Assembly (NCBI GenBank): GCA_016081115.2 | Contig: JABTTQ020000188.1 | Location: 310,001 to 374,000 of the forward strand | From: Rehmannia glutinosa | Lineage: Eukaryota > Streptophyta > Magnoliopsida > Lamiales > Orobanchaceae | Direction: 5' to 3' | Length of the DNA: 64,000 bases | Shown here: in pieces, positions 33,401 through 45,951 of the stretch | How the letters are laid out: the number at the start of each line of letters is the position of its first letter | Numbering within the stretch: the stretch's first letter is position 1 | Program-made: the position numbers and the translations under genes | The notes under the pieces: generated by a model | Seen by the model: the letters and a program-made list of their open reading frames with translations, nothing else | Database searches by the model: none | What the model was told of the DNA's origin: nothing

Positions 33401-33939
33401 CCGGTCGAGTTCCTCAACAAACTCCAAATAGGAAGTACTCAGTAAAGAAGAAACAGAGCTACCAAAAGCCCCTTAAGTTCTATGAAAAGAACATATATAA
33501 TGGGAATGGTAGAAATTACCCAAGCCAAGCGATTGGAATAATGTGAACTATCAAAGAAAGACCTATGGAATATAAGCCTAAATGGCAAAGGCCAGAACTT
33601 AGCAAGGGCCATTCCAAAGGCAAAAGAGCTATCATCAACACACATATGCACCCAAGCACTATCCTCAAAGATATCACAACTACCCAATCAAAGCAATTGC
33701 TAAAACACATACACAGGCATACGGACAAAAGAGACAATTTTGTATGAACCTAAAACCCCCAAGCAATTTGCCAAAGTTAATTATGATTATGGGCGATAGA
33801 TGGCAACCTCTTAGAGTCAAATCATTTGGCTATAGGTTGGTTGGATCATCTTACAATACTAACCCCTCAGACCCGGACAAATATGGGTACCTAAAACCTA
33901 ATTTCTAGATTGCGGGTTCAAGGAGCGGTGAGTGCAAGG

Positions 33940-36900
33940 AACCTGGTACATAGATAGTGGGCATTCCGGACACATGACATGAAACAAGAAAAATCTGTCA
34001 AAATTTAAGGAAGTTAGAGGTGCAAAAGTCATATTTGGAGGAATGAAGCTCCAGGAGAAATAAGAGGCATTGGATCCATCAAGAAAATGGATTAGAAATT
34101 ACGGATGTTGCATATGTTGAAGGCCTCAATTTCAAACTTACTAAGCATAAGTCAACTCTGTGTGACAAGGGCTATAATGTTGGATTCAATATGGGAGTGT
34201 GCCAAATCAAGAACATCGAATCTAATGAAGTAGTGTTGCAAGGATGCGACAAAAGAACATGTATGTGGTAGATTGGTCAATCGCAACACCAAGCACTTGT
34301 CTCGCTAGCAAAGAGCACAAGCGGAATCAAGTTGGATGTGGCACAAGAAGTCGAGTCACCTGAACTTCAAAACAATTAACAAGCTTGCAAGGAGCAATCT
34401 TGTGGAAGGACTTCCGACTCAGATATACAAGAAGGAAAGTGTATGTGATGCATGCCGATGAGAAAGCAGATCAAATCATCATTCAAGGAAAAGACATGTC
34501 CATCTTCAACAAGAATATTGCACTGTTACATATGGATCTATTTGGTCCATTGAACCAGCCAAAGACATAAGCGGAAAGAAATACACCTAGGTGGTAGTAG
34601 ATGATTACTCAAGATACACATGGACAATTTTCATGTGTAAGAAGAAAGAAACTCGCAGAAACTACCACACGGTGATGAAGAGAATCCAAAATGAGAAGAG
34701 TCAAACCATTATCAAAATTAGATCTGACAGAGGAACCGAGTTTGTCAATGGAATAATAACTCAATATTTTATTGAAAATGGTATTACTCATGAACTATCT
34801 GCAAAGCAAGGACTCCACGCATGAGAATGGAGTTGCGAAAGAAGGAACAGAACTCTCAAAGAAGCAGAAAAAGGACCATGTTAGTCAAGCAGGTCGCTAA
34901 AAGATTTTGGGGTCAAGCAATAAACACAAAGATGTTATACTCAAAATAGATGCATGATAAACAGACAAATTGACAAGACTCCTATGAGATTTGGACAGGA
35001 GAAAGCCAAACGTTACATATGTTAGAATATTTGGATGCAAATGCTTCATCCACAACAATGGCAAAGATAATTTAAAGGCTTTTGATGCTAAAGCGATGAA
35101 GGTATCTTCTTAGGATACTCAGCTGAAAGCAAAGCCTACAGAGTGCTAAACAAGGGACAATGGTTACAGAAGAATCCATTCATGTGGTGTTTGATGAACC
35201 CAACGTAAATGGAGAAGACATTGAAGAGTCGGTGATAAGTCAATCACCCAACCATGTAGAAGAGTCCCTATGTTGAAGCTGAAGCTGGAATTATAAACCC
35301 AGATGAAGATGAGATAGCTGAGTCTCAAAGACAGCTGGGAAATATGCAGCTAAGTGATGATGAGAGAGCCGATCAAAATAACACACAGCTGCAAGACGAT
35401 CGAATCCAGCCTAACTTACTCCAACCGATGTAAGGTGGTGAGAGACCATCCACCGTAACTAATCATTGGAGATGTAAGAGAAGGTGTGAAAACTAGATCC
35501 GTAACCCAACAAGAAGCTATGTTCACTTGTTTCATCTCACAAATAGAGCCAAAAGATGTGTCACAAGCTTTGGATGACACACATTGATTCAAGCCATGCA
35601 AGAAGAGTCAATCGGTTTGAAAGGAACAAAGTGAGGGTATTGGTTCAAAGACCTACCCATCAAAATGTTATTGGCACTAAATGGGTGTTCGAAACAAGAT
35701 GAATGAGGAAGGTTATGTGGTAAGAAACAAAGCAAGATTGGTAGCCAAAGGGTATTGCCAAGAAGAATGAATATATTTTGATGAAACTTTTGCTCCTGTG
35801 GCAAGATTGGAAGCCATAAGGATGTTTCTTGCCTATGCCGCTCACAAGAACTTCACCGTATATCAAATGGATGTAAAGATTGTATTACTTAACGGGTTAT
35901 TGGAGGAAGAAGTGTATGTTGAACAACCTCCAGGATTTGAGCGTAAGACTCTTGGAGATAAAGTATACAAACTCAAGAAAGCTTTATATGGATTGAAACA
36001 GGCACCAAGAGCATGGTATGATACATTATCACAATTCTGATCGAGAACGGATTTACAAAAGGCAAAGTGGATAGAACACTCTTCTTAATTCATGATGGGA
36101 AGAGTATCGCTTGTTCAAATATATGTGGATGACATCATCTTTGGATCCACAAACAAAGAGTCATGTGTGATAAATTCTCAAATCTTATGCAAAGCAAATT
36201 TGAAATGAGCATGATGGGAGAGTCGACATTCTTCTTTGGACTCCAAGTGAAAAATTTGAAGGATGGAACCTTCATAAGTCGACAAAATACACCAGAGATT
36301 TAATGAAGAAATTTGGCATGGAAGAGAAGTCTTTCGTGAAAATACCAATGAATACATCGGTCAAAATGGATATGGATACGGATGGCAAGCCGTGGATCAA
36401 ACAAGATACTGAGCACTTATTGGATCATTGCTTTATCTCAAAGAAGCGTGCCGACATCACCTTTGTTTGTAGGTGTTTGTGCGATTTCAATCGCCCAAAA
36501 GAAAGCCACATGATCGCAAGCTGACAAGAGAATCTTGAGATATTTGAAAGGAAGTCAAGAAGTTGGATTATGGTATCCAAAGGAAGGAGGATTCAAACTA
36601 ATTGGTTATTCGACTCGACTATCTTTGGATGCGAGTTGACAGAAAAGACTCGTGTACATGTCAAATGCTTGAAATAGATTAATTTCCTGGTTCAAAGAAG
36701 AAAAAAATTCAATAGCCACCTCCACCAAAGCAAAATACATAGTTGTGGGCGCTTGTTGTGCCCAAGTCTTGTGGATGAGACAAGAAATGAGAGACTATGA
36801 AGTTGAAGAAAAGGAAATTCCAATTATGTGTGATAACACAAGTGCAATTGCAATCACCCAAAATCTGTGTTGCACTCAAGAACAAAGCACATTGATGTTA

Positions 36901-37047
36901 GATATCACTTCATAAGAGATCATGTTGAAAAGAAGGACATCACCTTGAATATATCTCAACCGATAAGGTTAGCTTGATATATTCACAAAACCATTATGTG
37001 AATCAAGATTTGAAGAACTCAAGCATGAATTAGGGTTAATTGAGTGA
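33940..37047 (+). pseudogene. pol of copia element C: protease, integrase, RT, RNase H
   Basis: The protease is YIDSGHSGHMT near 33948. The integrase core is VVDDYSRYTWTIFMCKKKE near 34590 with the second Asp present in KIRSDRGTEFVN. The RT at about 35690-36250 includes VVRNKARLVAKGYCQEE, VARLEAIRMFLAYAAHKNF, YQMDVKIVLLNGLLEEEVY, ALYGLKQAPRAWYDTL and YVDDIIFGST. The RNase H region near 36600-36960 is heavily broken but keeps STTKAKYIV-like residues. The end ELKHELGLIE followed by TGA at 37045 is the usual copia pol terminus. Many frameshifts are present; the catalytic Asp pair of the RT is intact. Confidence 0.9.
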
Positions 37048-37599
37048 GTTGACAAAATCAAGAGTCAAAGAAAAGGATGGAACATGAAAAGATGAAAAAG
37101 AGTGAACTCTTGAATCGCCTAAGTGAATCACCAGATCGGAGAATCAGTTTGCATCGATTTAATAGACTGACTAAGTGCTTATGTGCAAAGAGGAAGAGTT
37201 AAATCGCTAAGGAATAATTTTGAGTCATTTATGAGCAAAGTGACAAAAACGCAGTCGTTTTTACTAAGCGGGAATGTTTTTAAGAATGACGTCAGCATAA
37301 TTATGATGTGTACAGTCAAAAGTTGCATACCAAGCTTATGATTGGATATAAATGTTGCCGCATTAAATGCGAGAAATTAAATGTTAATCGGCGTGCAAAA
37401 TCTGAGCCATTGATCTTGATCAAATTTCAAAACCACCCGCACGTCCTTTCATAACCCATACATATACCACTTCGTCCGATTTTCTCTCACTTTACCAAAA
37501 TTGTTCATCTCTCTCAAGCAAAGAAAGCATTTTTACTCTCAAAACCCTACAAATCTCCAAAACTTATCTTCAAAGTTTCATTCGGTGAATCTTCGAGAA

Positions 37600-40500
37600 A
37601 TGGCATCTACTTACGACTTCGTCAAGTTGGGAAAGCAAATCCACACGGGATCTACTGTGGACTTCGAGGGCATGATCAAACAAGGGTCAGACGAAACCCT
37701 TGTGAAGAAAAAAAATAGAAGTTGAAAAATCAGGACTGAAACCCTTTTTGTCGATGGAGTTTCAAATGACCTACGTGGAGGAGGTCGCACAGTTCTATGT
37801 GAACGCTGAAGTTCACAATGAGGGCATCAAGTCCTCTGTTCACGGGAAAGATTTCACCATCACTGCCAAGGATCCGCGCATTTGATCGTTCGCTGCCGAC
37901 GGAAGGAGTGTCGGAGATTTATGAAGTCGATGTTAACCTGGCCGCCGCTTGGAAGGAAGAGCCAAGCCTCGATCGCGTGCGCGAAGGTTGTCTATGACAA
38001 GAAGTGTTGTTGAAGGAGGACTACCACAAACTGTTGTACATTGTTGTCAAATGCATAGACATCAAATTTGGAAGCTTTAACCAGGTGTCCAAAACTAAGT
38101 CGATCGTGAATGGCCGCAATCATTGAAGAAAAGAAGGTGAACTGAAAATTTGAGTTTGTATACAGCAGACATCGCCGAAATATCGGGAATAAATCCTTCA
38201 AGGAGGATGGTACGTTTGGAGGATCCTGGGGTGCTGGACCTGGTGATTGGCGGATGATGGAAGTTAAAGGAGTCCTCTTCGACATGGAAAGGCGTTCCAT
38301 GTCAACAAGAAAATGTTCCGGTCTAACCTTTCCGGAGCATGAAGGGAGCATACGCCAAGAGGGCGATATGAGTGAGGGAGAATCTTGCCCTGAAGAAACA
38401 GCTTCCTCCTCCTCCCCAGAAGAAGAAGGTGCCGCCTGCAGCCTACAAAGAAGATCGCGCCCCGCGCAAAGAAAGAAAAAGAAAACAAAAGATGCACGCC
38501 GCCTCGCAGCCGAGTCACCGCCCCGCAGCCGCAGCGGAGAAGGAACCTCAAATACCTTCTCCTAAGGTTGTCAAGAAAAGGAGGACCGACAAGCCTAGAA
38601 AGCCGATCCTCAAAAAAGACAACAACACGCCCCCACCGCCAGACTCGGGAGGAATCGCATCCGAACCAGAAATTCCTCCGGTAAGGACTCCCAAAAGGAG
38701 AAGAATCTTCAAGCGATCGAGCTTGAGAAAATAGTTGAGTCCGCCACTCACCGGAAACAGATCGCAGAGACAATCGGAGAGAAGAGAGTCTCCCGAAATT
38801 ATTGATGAAACAACCAAGTCCTCGATGAAGCCAATCAACAGAGGCAAATTGAAGACACACCGTAGTCGAACAATTTGAGACACAAGAAGAGCCGAGAAAG
38901 CACACTCTCCCGTTGGGAGGTTGTATCCTCCCCGCCACGACGCCGAGGTGTGAAGCACCAAAGTTTGCTACCTTCAATCCCCCGAGAACGAGGGACAACA
39001 GAGGAGAAGATGATAAAGATGATGATGATGTGATGATCCTATCCCCACCATATCCGACATCCAAAATCGCCTGCAGAATGGAGGAAGTGGAAGCCGAGTC
39101 GATCCAGGGAACAATTCCAAAGAATTTATTGAAGAAGAAGACGAATCGTTGAACTTTCTCGGATTGACCACGGTGGTCCAAGCATCGATGAAGAAAAATC
39201 GCATGAGATATCTTGCGCATCTTCAAAGACAAGGAGAAGCAGAGATCGCGAGAGGAAGTCAAGCTCGTGAAAAGGCCGATTTGTCCCTTTATCGGAACCA
39301 TCGATCATACACATCCTCATCTTGACATTCTCTCCGGGAGTGATGAGGATCCGGACCCCGCCATCGCTCTGAAGAATTGGAGACGCAGCAAGCCATGCGG
39401 GAATCTAGGGTCCTACATGAGCAACGGTTATTGGAAGGACCAGGGGAGTCTTCCACATCACAGTTGGAGATTGATCTGATGGGGGAGTGCAAAAGATATT
39501 GTCACGCTTGTTGCCGCCACCACTTCCCCAGACTCACTCGTAATAAGGTGTTGGGAATGGCGATGAAACTGGGATTGTGGGGACCCCAGTCCAGCCAACC
39601 CCTAATGAAGGTGTCTTACCACCCGCCCCAACGGCTGAATACTCAAAGGGAATGAGAGTCCGAGACGAGTGACCCCATTCCAAGTCACTCAACCGGTGTG
39701 CACCGAGGAGGAACCTCCTCCCTCCACCGCAAAGAAGGTCGGAGGATCTTTGCGGTGACTCCACAACGAATCTTGGAGGCAAAGTGGAGAAGGAACAACA
39801 AATGGATACACAACAAGTTGTCATCGACGAGGCTCGATTAAAGCTTAAGACTGTCTCACCAAGTGTCAATCGCTTCGCAGGCCAATGACGCCGCTGCGAT
39901 GCAGCCGCGACAGAAGGAATCGCCCGGGAGTTAACACTGGGCAATGAAAGTGCAATCCATGGAGTTGAGACTCGGTGGATGCCACCGAAGACCCCAAGAC
40001 AAGTGACATCGTTGAAGGGATCGCCCAGCCTGCCTCACCGCAGCTTGAGACGCAGGAGATAATGAAGGCCAACGGGAGGTTGAGACTTCCCAGGGTAAAG
40101 AGACGGAAACACGTAACATCCCTCCTACTATCATTGATCCATCCTCAAAAAAGAAGATAGTGCTCTTCACGATTCCCAAGACAACCCGATGTAACCTTTC
40201 CGGGATCTCAAGACGGCCGAGTCATCCCCTATTGCCGATCCAAAAGACTCGGCTAAGGATGTTCTCCCAAGCACGAGTAAGACCAACTTAAGGCTACTCG
40301 CCAAACCTTTAATTTTGATGATGAGACACCCATGCAAATCTCATCATCGACCGATGACGCATCGATACGGCCAAGGACCGTCAACTCACATGGAAAAATC
40401 ACCGAGACCGACGAAAGTCGTTGAGACACTGAGGCTCAAACCGGGTCAAAACCCCAACAGCACCACCGGTGACCGACACAGCTACCAATCGCAAGCAGCT

Positions 40501-42290
40501 ATCCAAGCCGCAGCAGAATCGACGCAACTAGGCACATCACGGGCACGAGTTACCATTGAACATATTCCCGTTGTCCGTGATGATTCGTTTGAAGAATCGC
40601 TTTCCTTTTCTCTGGAGATGTCCGACATTCTTGAAGAATCACTCGAGATCAAGAACGTTTCCATAAACTCCGATCTCGTTATTCCAACAAACACCATCGC
40701 CCCAGCAGACTTTGACTTTGACGCGTTTTTGGCCGCCACCGAGACAAGAGTGACAAGTGAGGTTTGAGAAGTTTTCAAGGCCATATTTGCAGAGATAGAG
40801 AAGATGGAGAGGCACCAGGCCTCACTGGACATGAGATCTGGATAACCGAGACGCAAATCTTATCTGCCGATCGTCGTGAGGAATAATTGTCGTGGATCCG
40901 GAATGGTGGCAACAACAAACAGACAACGCGCGTGTAGAACAAGTTCGATACTTGTAACTTTGTTCAATAAATTGCTAGTCTGGCGGGGGCCGAGAATGCT
41001 AATATGAAGAACATAATGCAAGAAAACATCGATCGAATGCATGAATCTCACAACACGAGATGCAAATGGCCGCTGCGTGAATTTCATATGAAAGAGCTTC
41101 GCGCGAAAGGAGAACATGGAGAAGAAATTCAGCCTCCTCATGGCCGAAATGAAGCTGTGGCGGTGAATCCAACGCCACTCGCTCCGAATTCCGTGTAGCA
41201 TACTCCTCCGCAACAGATTCAAGCATAACTCGCCTATCACCGCTTAGACTTCATGATTGCCCTTGTTTCGGGGTTCTCTCTCCTTTGATGATGCCAAAAA
41301 GGGGGAATAGGAATACCTAAAGGCGTTAAAAGGTTCGAATATGCACCCTCAAAAAAAAAAAAAAAAAAAAAAAGGTTCAATATGAGAAAAGGACGCATTG
41401 TGAAGAAGGAGAAGACAACAAGAACTAAGAAGAGAGAAGAAAGGAAAATCATTGAGGGGGAAGGTTCGAAAGATATGACCCTAATGATTGCTAAAACCCC
41501 CAACAAGGTCTTGTCACGGCCGATATCATCAAAGCAAACTCCCATGCTGACTCGCCACTCCAACACTCCGCAGCACTACCCCGGGTGCGAAAAATAGTAG
41601 AAGCGAGGGATGAAGGAGGTGGAAGGAAAGATGGATGCCCGAGTTATGGATATATCGAAACAACATGGAGGCATTCCAATGCATGACGGAGAGACACCTA
41701 TGCCATTTTTAGACGTCGGAACCGAGCCAAGATCTCGTTGATGAATTCAAGACGCCGCATCCGAGGTTACTTCGCAAATATGTCCATGCCTCAAGCCGGG
41801 ATTTGTATTGGGAAAAATGCCTCAAGCTATGTGAAGAAGCCGACAGCGGCAGACCATCGGCAATACTCCGGGTCGGGTCACTCGCTGGTCACTCACCGGG
41901 AAAAAGAATGCCCCAAGATAATACACGCCTGAGGCGGAAGAGGAAAAGCGATGGAGGAGGAAGAGGTTTCAGACTAGACCGCCAAAAACATTGAATATAT
42001 AGATCCGTGCAAGAAAGGAGTGATCTATCAATGGATTCGACTAAGTAGCCAACCCGCAAGTGGCCAAGAACAATGCCGAGTATGTAAAAAGAATTGAAGA
42101 AGAAAATAGAAGACAAACTCGGTTTGTGGGAAGAGAGACAAGAAAGAAAAAGAAGAGATGAAGTCGCTTTAAAAGCATATGAGAAAAAGAAAGTGAAGAA
42201 GAGAGAAGAGAAATAGATCGAAGAAGACAGAGTTTGATGAGAAAAAGAAAGAAGAAGCAAGGAGATGAAGTGTTGTTGTCCACCCTTCAT
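37600..42290 (+). pseudogene. Extra 3' ORF region of copia element C (SIRE-type, often called env-like)
   Basis: A frame opens at 37600 (MASTYDFVKLGKQIHTGSTV) and a homologous stretch continues out of frame with QMTYVEEVAQFYVNAEVHNE. A basic, proline-rich section follows (38370-38730, KKKVPPAAYKEDRAPRKERK and KKRRTD). 40315-40767 is acidic and serine-rich, and the coiled-coil end near 41000-41300 parallels the ORF of element D (NMKNIMQENIDRM and a DDAK-type ending). The last part (41740-42290) is a lysine- and glutamate-rich helix. No signal peptide or clear membrane segment can be read in the broken frames. The function in SIRE-like elements is not established, so 'env-like' is only a label. 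Confidence 0.6.
41351..41373 (+). repeat. Poly-A run inside element C
   Basis: About 23 A residues lie in the spacer after the coiled-coil end of the extra ORF, followed by a copy of the preceding word AAGGTTC. It looks like slippage or a small insertion. Confidence 0.7.
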
Positions 42291-42558
42291 GTATTTTACT
42301 ATGTAAATGCATCTTTATGTAAGTCCTTTGTACATCGAATAAAATTGTATAATTTCTATACTTGCGTAGATATAGAATAGCATGGTTACCTTAAGCTCTG
42401 TTTAAGCTTTGATACACTCTGTAAACAGCTGTGTAAAGAACAAGAATGTTATGATCAATAAAAGATTGATTCTACGCATACATTCTGTGATTCTACATTT
42501 TTCGTATGTATCTTTGTTTGTTTAATTATTGTATGAATGTTTTAAGTTTTGGCATCAT

Positions 42559-42572
42559 CAAAAAGGGGGAAA
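42559..42572 (+). other. Polypurine tract of copia element C
   Basis: CAAAAAGGGGGAAA precedes the 3' LTR start at 42574, in the phrase GGCATCATCAAAAAGGGGGA. This is where plus-strand DNA synthesis is primed in copia elements. A second identical 13-mer lies at 41295-41307. Confidence 0.8.
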
Positions 42573-42573
42573 T

Positions 42574-44130
42574 TGTTGGGAAATTAATTTTTAGATTTTG
42601 ATGAATGCCATGTAAAACTTAGAATAGAAAGTTGGCACCCCATTTTTGTTGAAAATTGCATTGTAATAGATAGGGGTCGAAAGTTAAGTCGCCTATGCCT
42701 CGAATATGCAAGAAGTCAACGGAGACTAGAAAGAAGACTCCGTTGTGAGGAGTGTGGCAAAGAAGAGAAGACAGAACTCGATCAAGGTGCGGTGACTGAG
42801 ATGCAAACTGAGTGAAAGTGAAGTGTCGGTCAAGTCAACTCAAAGTAGCCAAGTCTCAAGTTGAAGTGATAGATGAGTCATTCAATGATTGAAAGTTGAC
42901 TCAAGTCACCTGGGGAAGTCAAGGAAATGCAATAAGTCGAGATAATCGAAAGAGATCCGTTGCACATAAGTCAAGAAAATTACTTAAACAAGTAATACTT
43001 CCATATTGTCTTTCTTAAAGTCTTTTCATCCTTAAGCGTGCAAAAGGAATAAACCAATGGGAAGCTCGCACTGCGTGTCGAACTCCGAAAAGTCAAGACT
43101 CATTCATACGAGGAAATGTCAATTTCAAGAATCGCAACAAGACAAGCCAACGACCCACAAGTGTCTTTTGAAAATTAACCTATCTCTTCAACGGGCAAAT
43201 TTTCAAAAGAACACTATAAAAGGCCGAGGATTCTATTTGAGAAAAGGTTAACCTTGTTACCTAGAACTCTCAAGCTATTATTCAAACTATAACCTACTCA
43301 AGTCATACAAGTTCAATCCTCAAGCCTACATTACGGAAGGAAATCAATCCAACACTCACCCGTGAAGGAAAGACGACTTCAATCGTTGAAGAGGAAACAT
43401 TTGAAGAATTAAGGGATCTACATTCCACAAAGGATTGTAGAAAGGTTCAAGGTCGAACGTCTCAAGTTTTTGGAGGGCTTCGTGATCAAATCCAAGAAGC
43501 TTGAGCAAGTGGGTTGTAGTAGCAAAGCGCACCGCCTGCGTGAAGAAGTTCGAAGTCATACGAGAAGCCACAAGTGTGGCCAATACTTCTCCGTGATCGA
43601 GTCCCAAAGGATCAAGTGTTGTGTGATCAAGACTGATCCTGGACCGATAACCACTTTGTACATTGATCAATACTTAGTAGATTCCTCCAGGAGTTGGAGA
43701 AGAGAGGAGTAGAAGAATTACCCCATCTTTGAACCTCTATAAAAATTTATTGTGTCATTTACATTTCAAAGACTTTAATTACTACATATTATTTTGATAT
43801 TTGCCGATAAATTTGTTATCCAATTGATAATCAACAAAGTGCTAAAACCAAGTATTAAAACAAACTTAAACCAAATTCAAGGGTGTTAAGTCTTCCACGA
43901 AAAACATATCACGGTAAGTTAAGTTTTAGTCCAAACAACAGTTATTCTATCAACAAAACAATCGAAGTCCGTTGAGTGGCTAACTCTACCGATTAACTAA
44001 CTTAGTTGTCCATCAAGGACTCTAAATTGTGAAGTATTAACTCGAACGTTTTAAAAGGACTAAATCGAAAAGTTGGTAAGGTTTATTCAACCCCTTTTCT
44101 AAACCTTACACTCACACCGTTGGGACCACA
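42574..44130 (+). repeat. 3' LTR of copia element C
   Basis: It starts TGTTGGGAAATTAATTTTTA and ends CGTTGGGACCACA. It is the same length as the 5' LTR (1557 bp) but differs by many single bases and small indels, so the insertion is not recent. Confidence 0.88.
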
Positions 44131-45387
44131 AAGGTGTCTACAAAACCGAGGCTCAAAATATAATTTTAATTAAGTCCAAAAAGCCAATTTAGACTTAAAA
44201 TTAAAACTAACATAAAAGTTCAATTACGACAAATCATAATATAACATACGAAAGTCTCAAACAAAGTATAAATTGTAAATAGACCAGAGAGAAGGTTTTG
44301 ATTTCACAAAAACCACAAACCAATACTAAAATAGAACCCAAAATTTCTCTAAATTCAAGATTAGCCCCAAATCCTTAATATATTCACCAAAACGTTTTCT
44401 CAAAAAATAACTTGAAACCTGCCAATTTCAACAACCACGTTTCTGATCAGGCTGATGCCACTTACCAACCGTCCATACCCTCATTCTCGCACCGTTCAAG
44501 CCCAACTCACACGAACCACCATTCGTACAGTCGGTCAAGCCTGTCACAGTTTTTATTCCAGTCTAACGCCGTCAAGACCAACCAACACAGACCGCTGCCA
44601 CCTCGTCCCGTGAGAGAAAGCACACAGAAAAAGAAACCATGTTGCCCCTTTTTCCTTGCTTACCTCTGCCGCAGTCGAGATCTACCGGCAACCAGAGGCC
44701 ACGGTTCATGATGTGTATCTGCAATCTGTCGATTGCCTGCACGTCGATGGTGTCGATCACGGTTGAAGATAATGAAAGGTTTTTGATCGGCAGGAAGAGA
44801 GAACCAGAAAAATGCGACGTTTCTTTCACAATTAAAATTTCTGATTATGTTTTTTTTATTTATAAAGAAATCAATAATTCATAAATAAATATGATCACTC
44901 AAGAAGGATTCAGATATATTATCAAATAACAGAAGGAATCAAAACACCATAAATTTAAGATTCCCCCAGAATTTCCATATTGCTCAGCACTAAAACCGAA
45001 TCACATAATTCTTGTGCTTATGATTTTTCAAGCTTTCACGCCTGCTTCTTCTTGAAACTAATTCAATCTCTATAAGAAGACATGAAACTGATCATAAAGG
45101 CATTCACGAATCACATTAGTTTACAAGGAAATATAATTTAAAGAAACAAATGTAAACTAATACTACTATTCATAAAAGGATTCAACCGAGACACTTAAAG
45201 CACATTATATATATCAACTTGACAACTTCCAAGTGCAAACTTAATATGCAGATTCAAGTCTGTATAAACCAAACAAAGACCAGAAACATGAAACCCAATA
45301 TTCTGATCCCGTTTAACATAAGATTTCGAACAACAAAAATGACAGAATATAATACGCACATAAAGCGGATGAAAATCGTCTTTAAAT
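44131..45387. other. Non-coding interior of element B, right part
   Basis: This continues element B after element C. It starts AAGGTGTC, close to AAAGTGTC at 29881-29888. It is AT-rich with a GC-richer stretch at 44450-44770. No conserved domain is seen. Confidence 0.55.
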
Positions 45388-45951
45388 TGTTGGGGATTTA
45401 TTACGTGCGATGTTATATTCCGAAATTAAATCAGAAAACTTACTTGTATTCCCGAAACAAAATTATAAAAATTGCAGAAAATTAGACCGATGCTAGAGTT
45501 CGACTCTATGTCTTTAAGAAGAATTGCCCCGCTACGGTGCCTACGGTTCAATAGCAAACGCCTCCCAAGATACAACGGTCTCCTCTTGTCTAAAGAAGAC
45601 TCCAAACAACAAGAGATGGCGAACTTCGAATGTTTTGTACTCTCTCTTTTTTATCGAAAACTTTTGACGGAAAATATGCTTATGAATGTATGCAAAATGC
45701 TAATGTTTTTGCTCATTGATTTTTTGCAGAATGGGGGAAATATTTATAGATTACCAAAGCTCACAATAGAAACAATACAACTGTTTGAATAGACATGTCC
45801 ATTTATTCGAACAGACACGTCCATTGGTTTCAAACGAAACAACACAACTATTCGGATAAACCTTTTCAATCCGAATAGTTTTCAAATGAACAGTCACACC
45901 TTTTGGCAATAATTTCTCATTCACCCGGAAATATCTATAATATTTCCAACA
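45388..45951 (-). repeat. Right LTR of element B
   Basis: It starts TGTTGGGGATTTATTACGTG and ends ATATTTCCAACA on the + strand, so the termini TGTTGG and CCAACA are inverted, as normal for LTRs. Divergence from the left LTR is visible at scattered single bases and small indels. Confidence 0.85.

Larger units (their letters stand above)
29889..44130 (+). mobile_element. Copia element C, SIRE-like with an extra 3' ORF
   Basis: A ~14.2 kb Ty1/copia element inside element B. It has 1557 bp LTRs (29889-31445 and 42574-44130), a primer-binding site, gag, pol and a ~5 kb region between pol and the 3' LTR that holds a degraded extra ORF, as in the SIRE/Maximus lineage. The flanks AAAGTGTC (29881) and AAGGTGTC (44131) match at 7 of 8 bases. 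Numerous frameshifts and stops make it inactive. Confidence 0.9.
27399..45951 (-). mobile_element. LTR element B, no coding domain found (LARD-like), split by element C
   Basis: It has 563-564 bp LTRs at 27399-27961 and 45388-45951 (ends ATTGGGG or TGTTGGGG and TTCCAACA) and TATTC target duplications at 27394-27398 and 45952-45956. Its own interior is 27962-29888 and 44131-45387, about 3.2 kb, once element C is removed. No gag or pol motif was found on either strand. Minus orientation is suggested because minus-strand sequence next to 27961 reads CATGTGGGGATTGTTGG, like a copia polypurine tract plus LTR start. A primer-binding site was not found. Confidence 0.8.

Noticed and set aside
38264..39301. 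345-codon minus-strand open frame inside element C
   Set aside because: It lies antisense to the extra 3' ORF of element C and is Arg, Ser and Leu rich, consistent with a shadow of GA-rich coding sequence on the other strand.
41889..42290. Minus-strand frame with hydrophobic stretches that resemble transmembrane segments
   Set aside because: Antisense of a lysine- and glutamate-rich (GAA/AAG) tail; the reverse complement of such DNA reads as Phe, Leu and Ser.
44412..44884. Possible captured gene in element B (GC-richer stretch with short frames)
   Set aside because: No recognisable domain on either strand, and the frames are short and of mixed composition.
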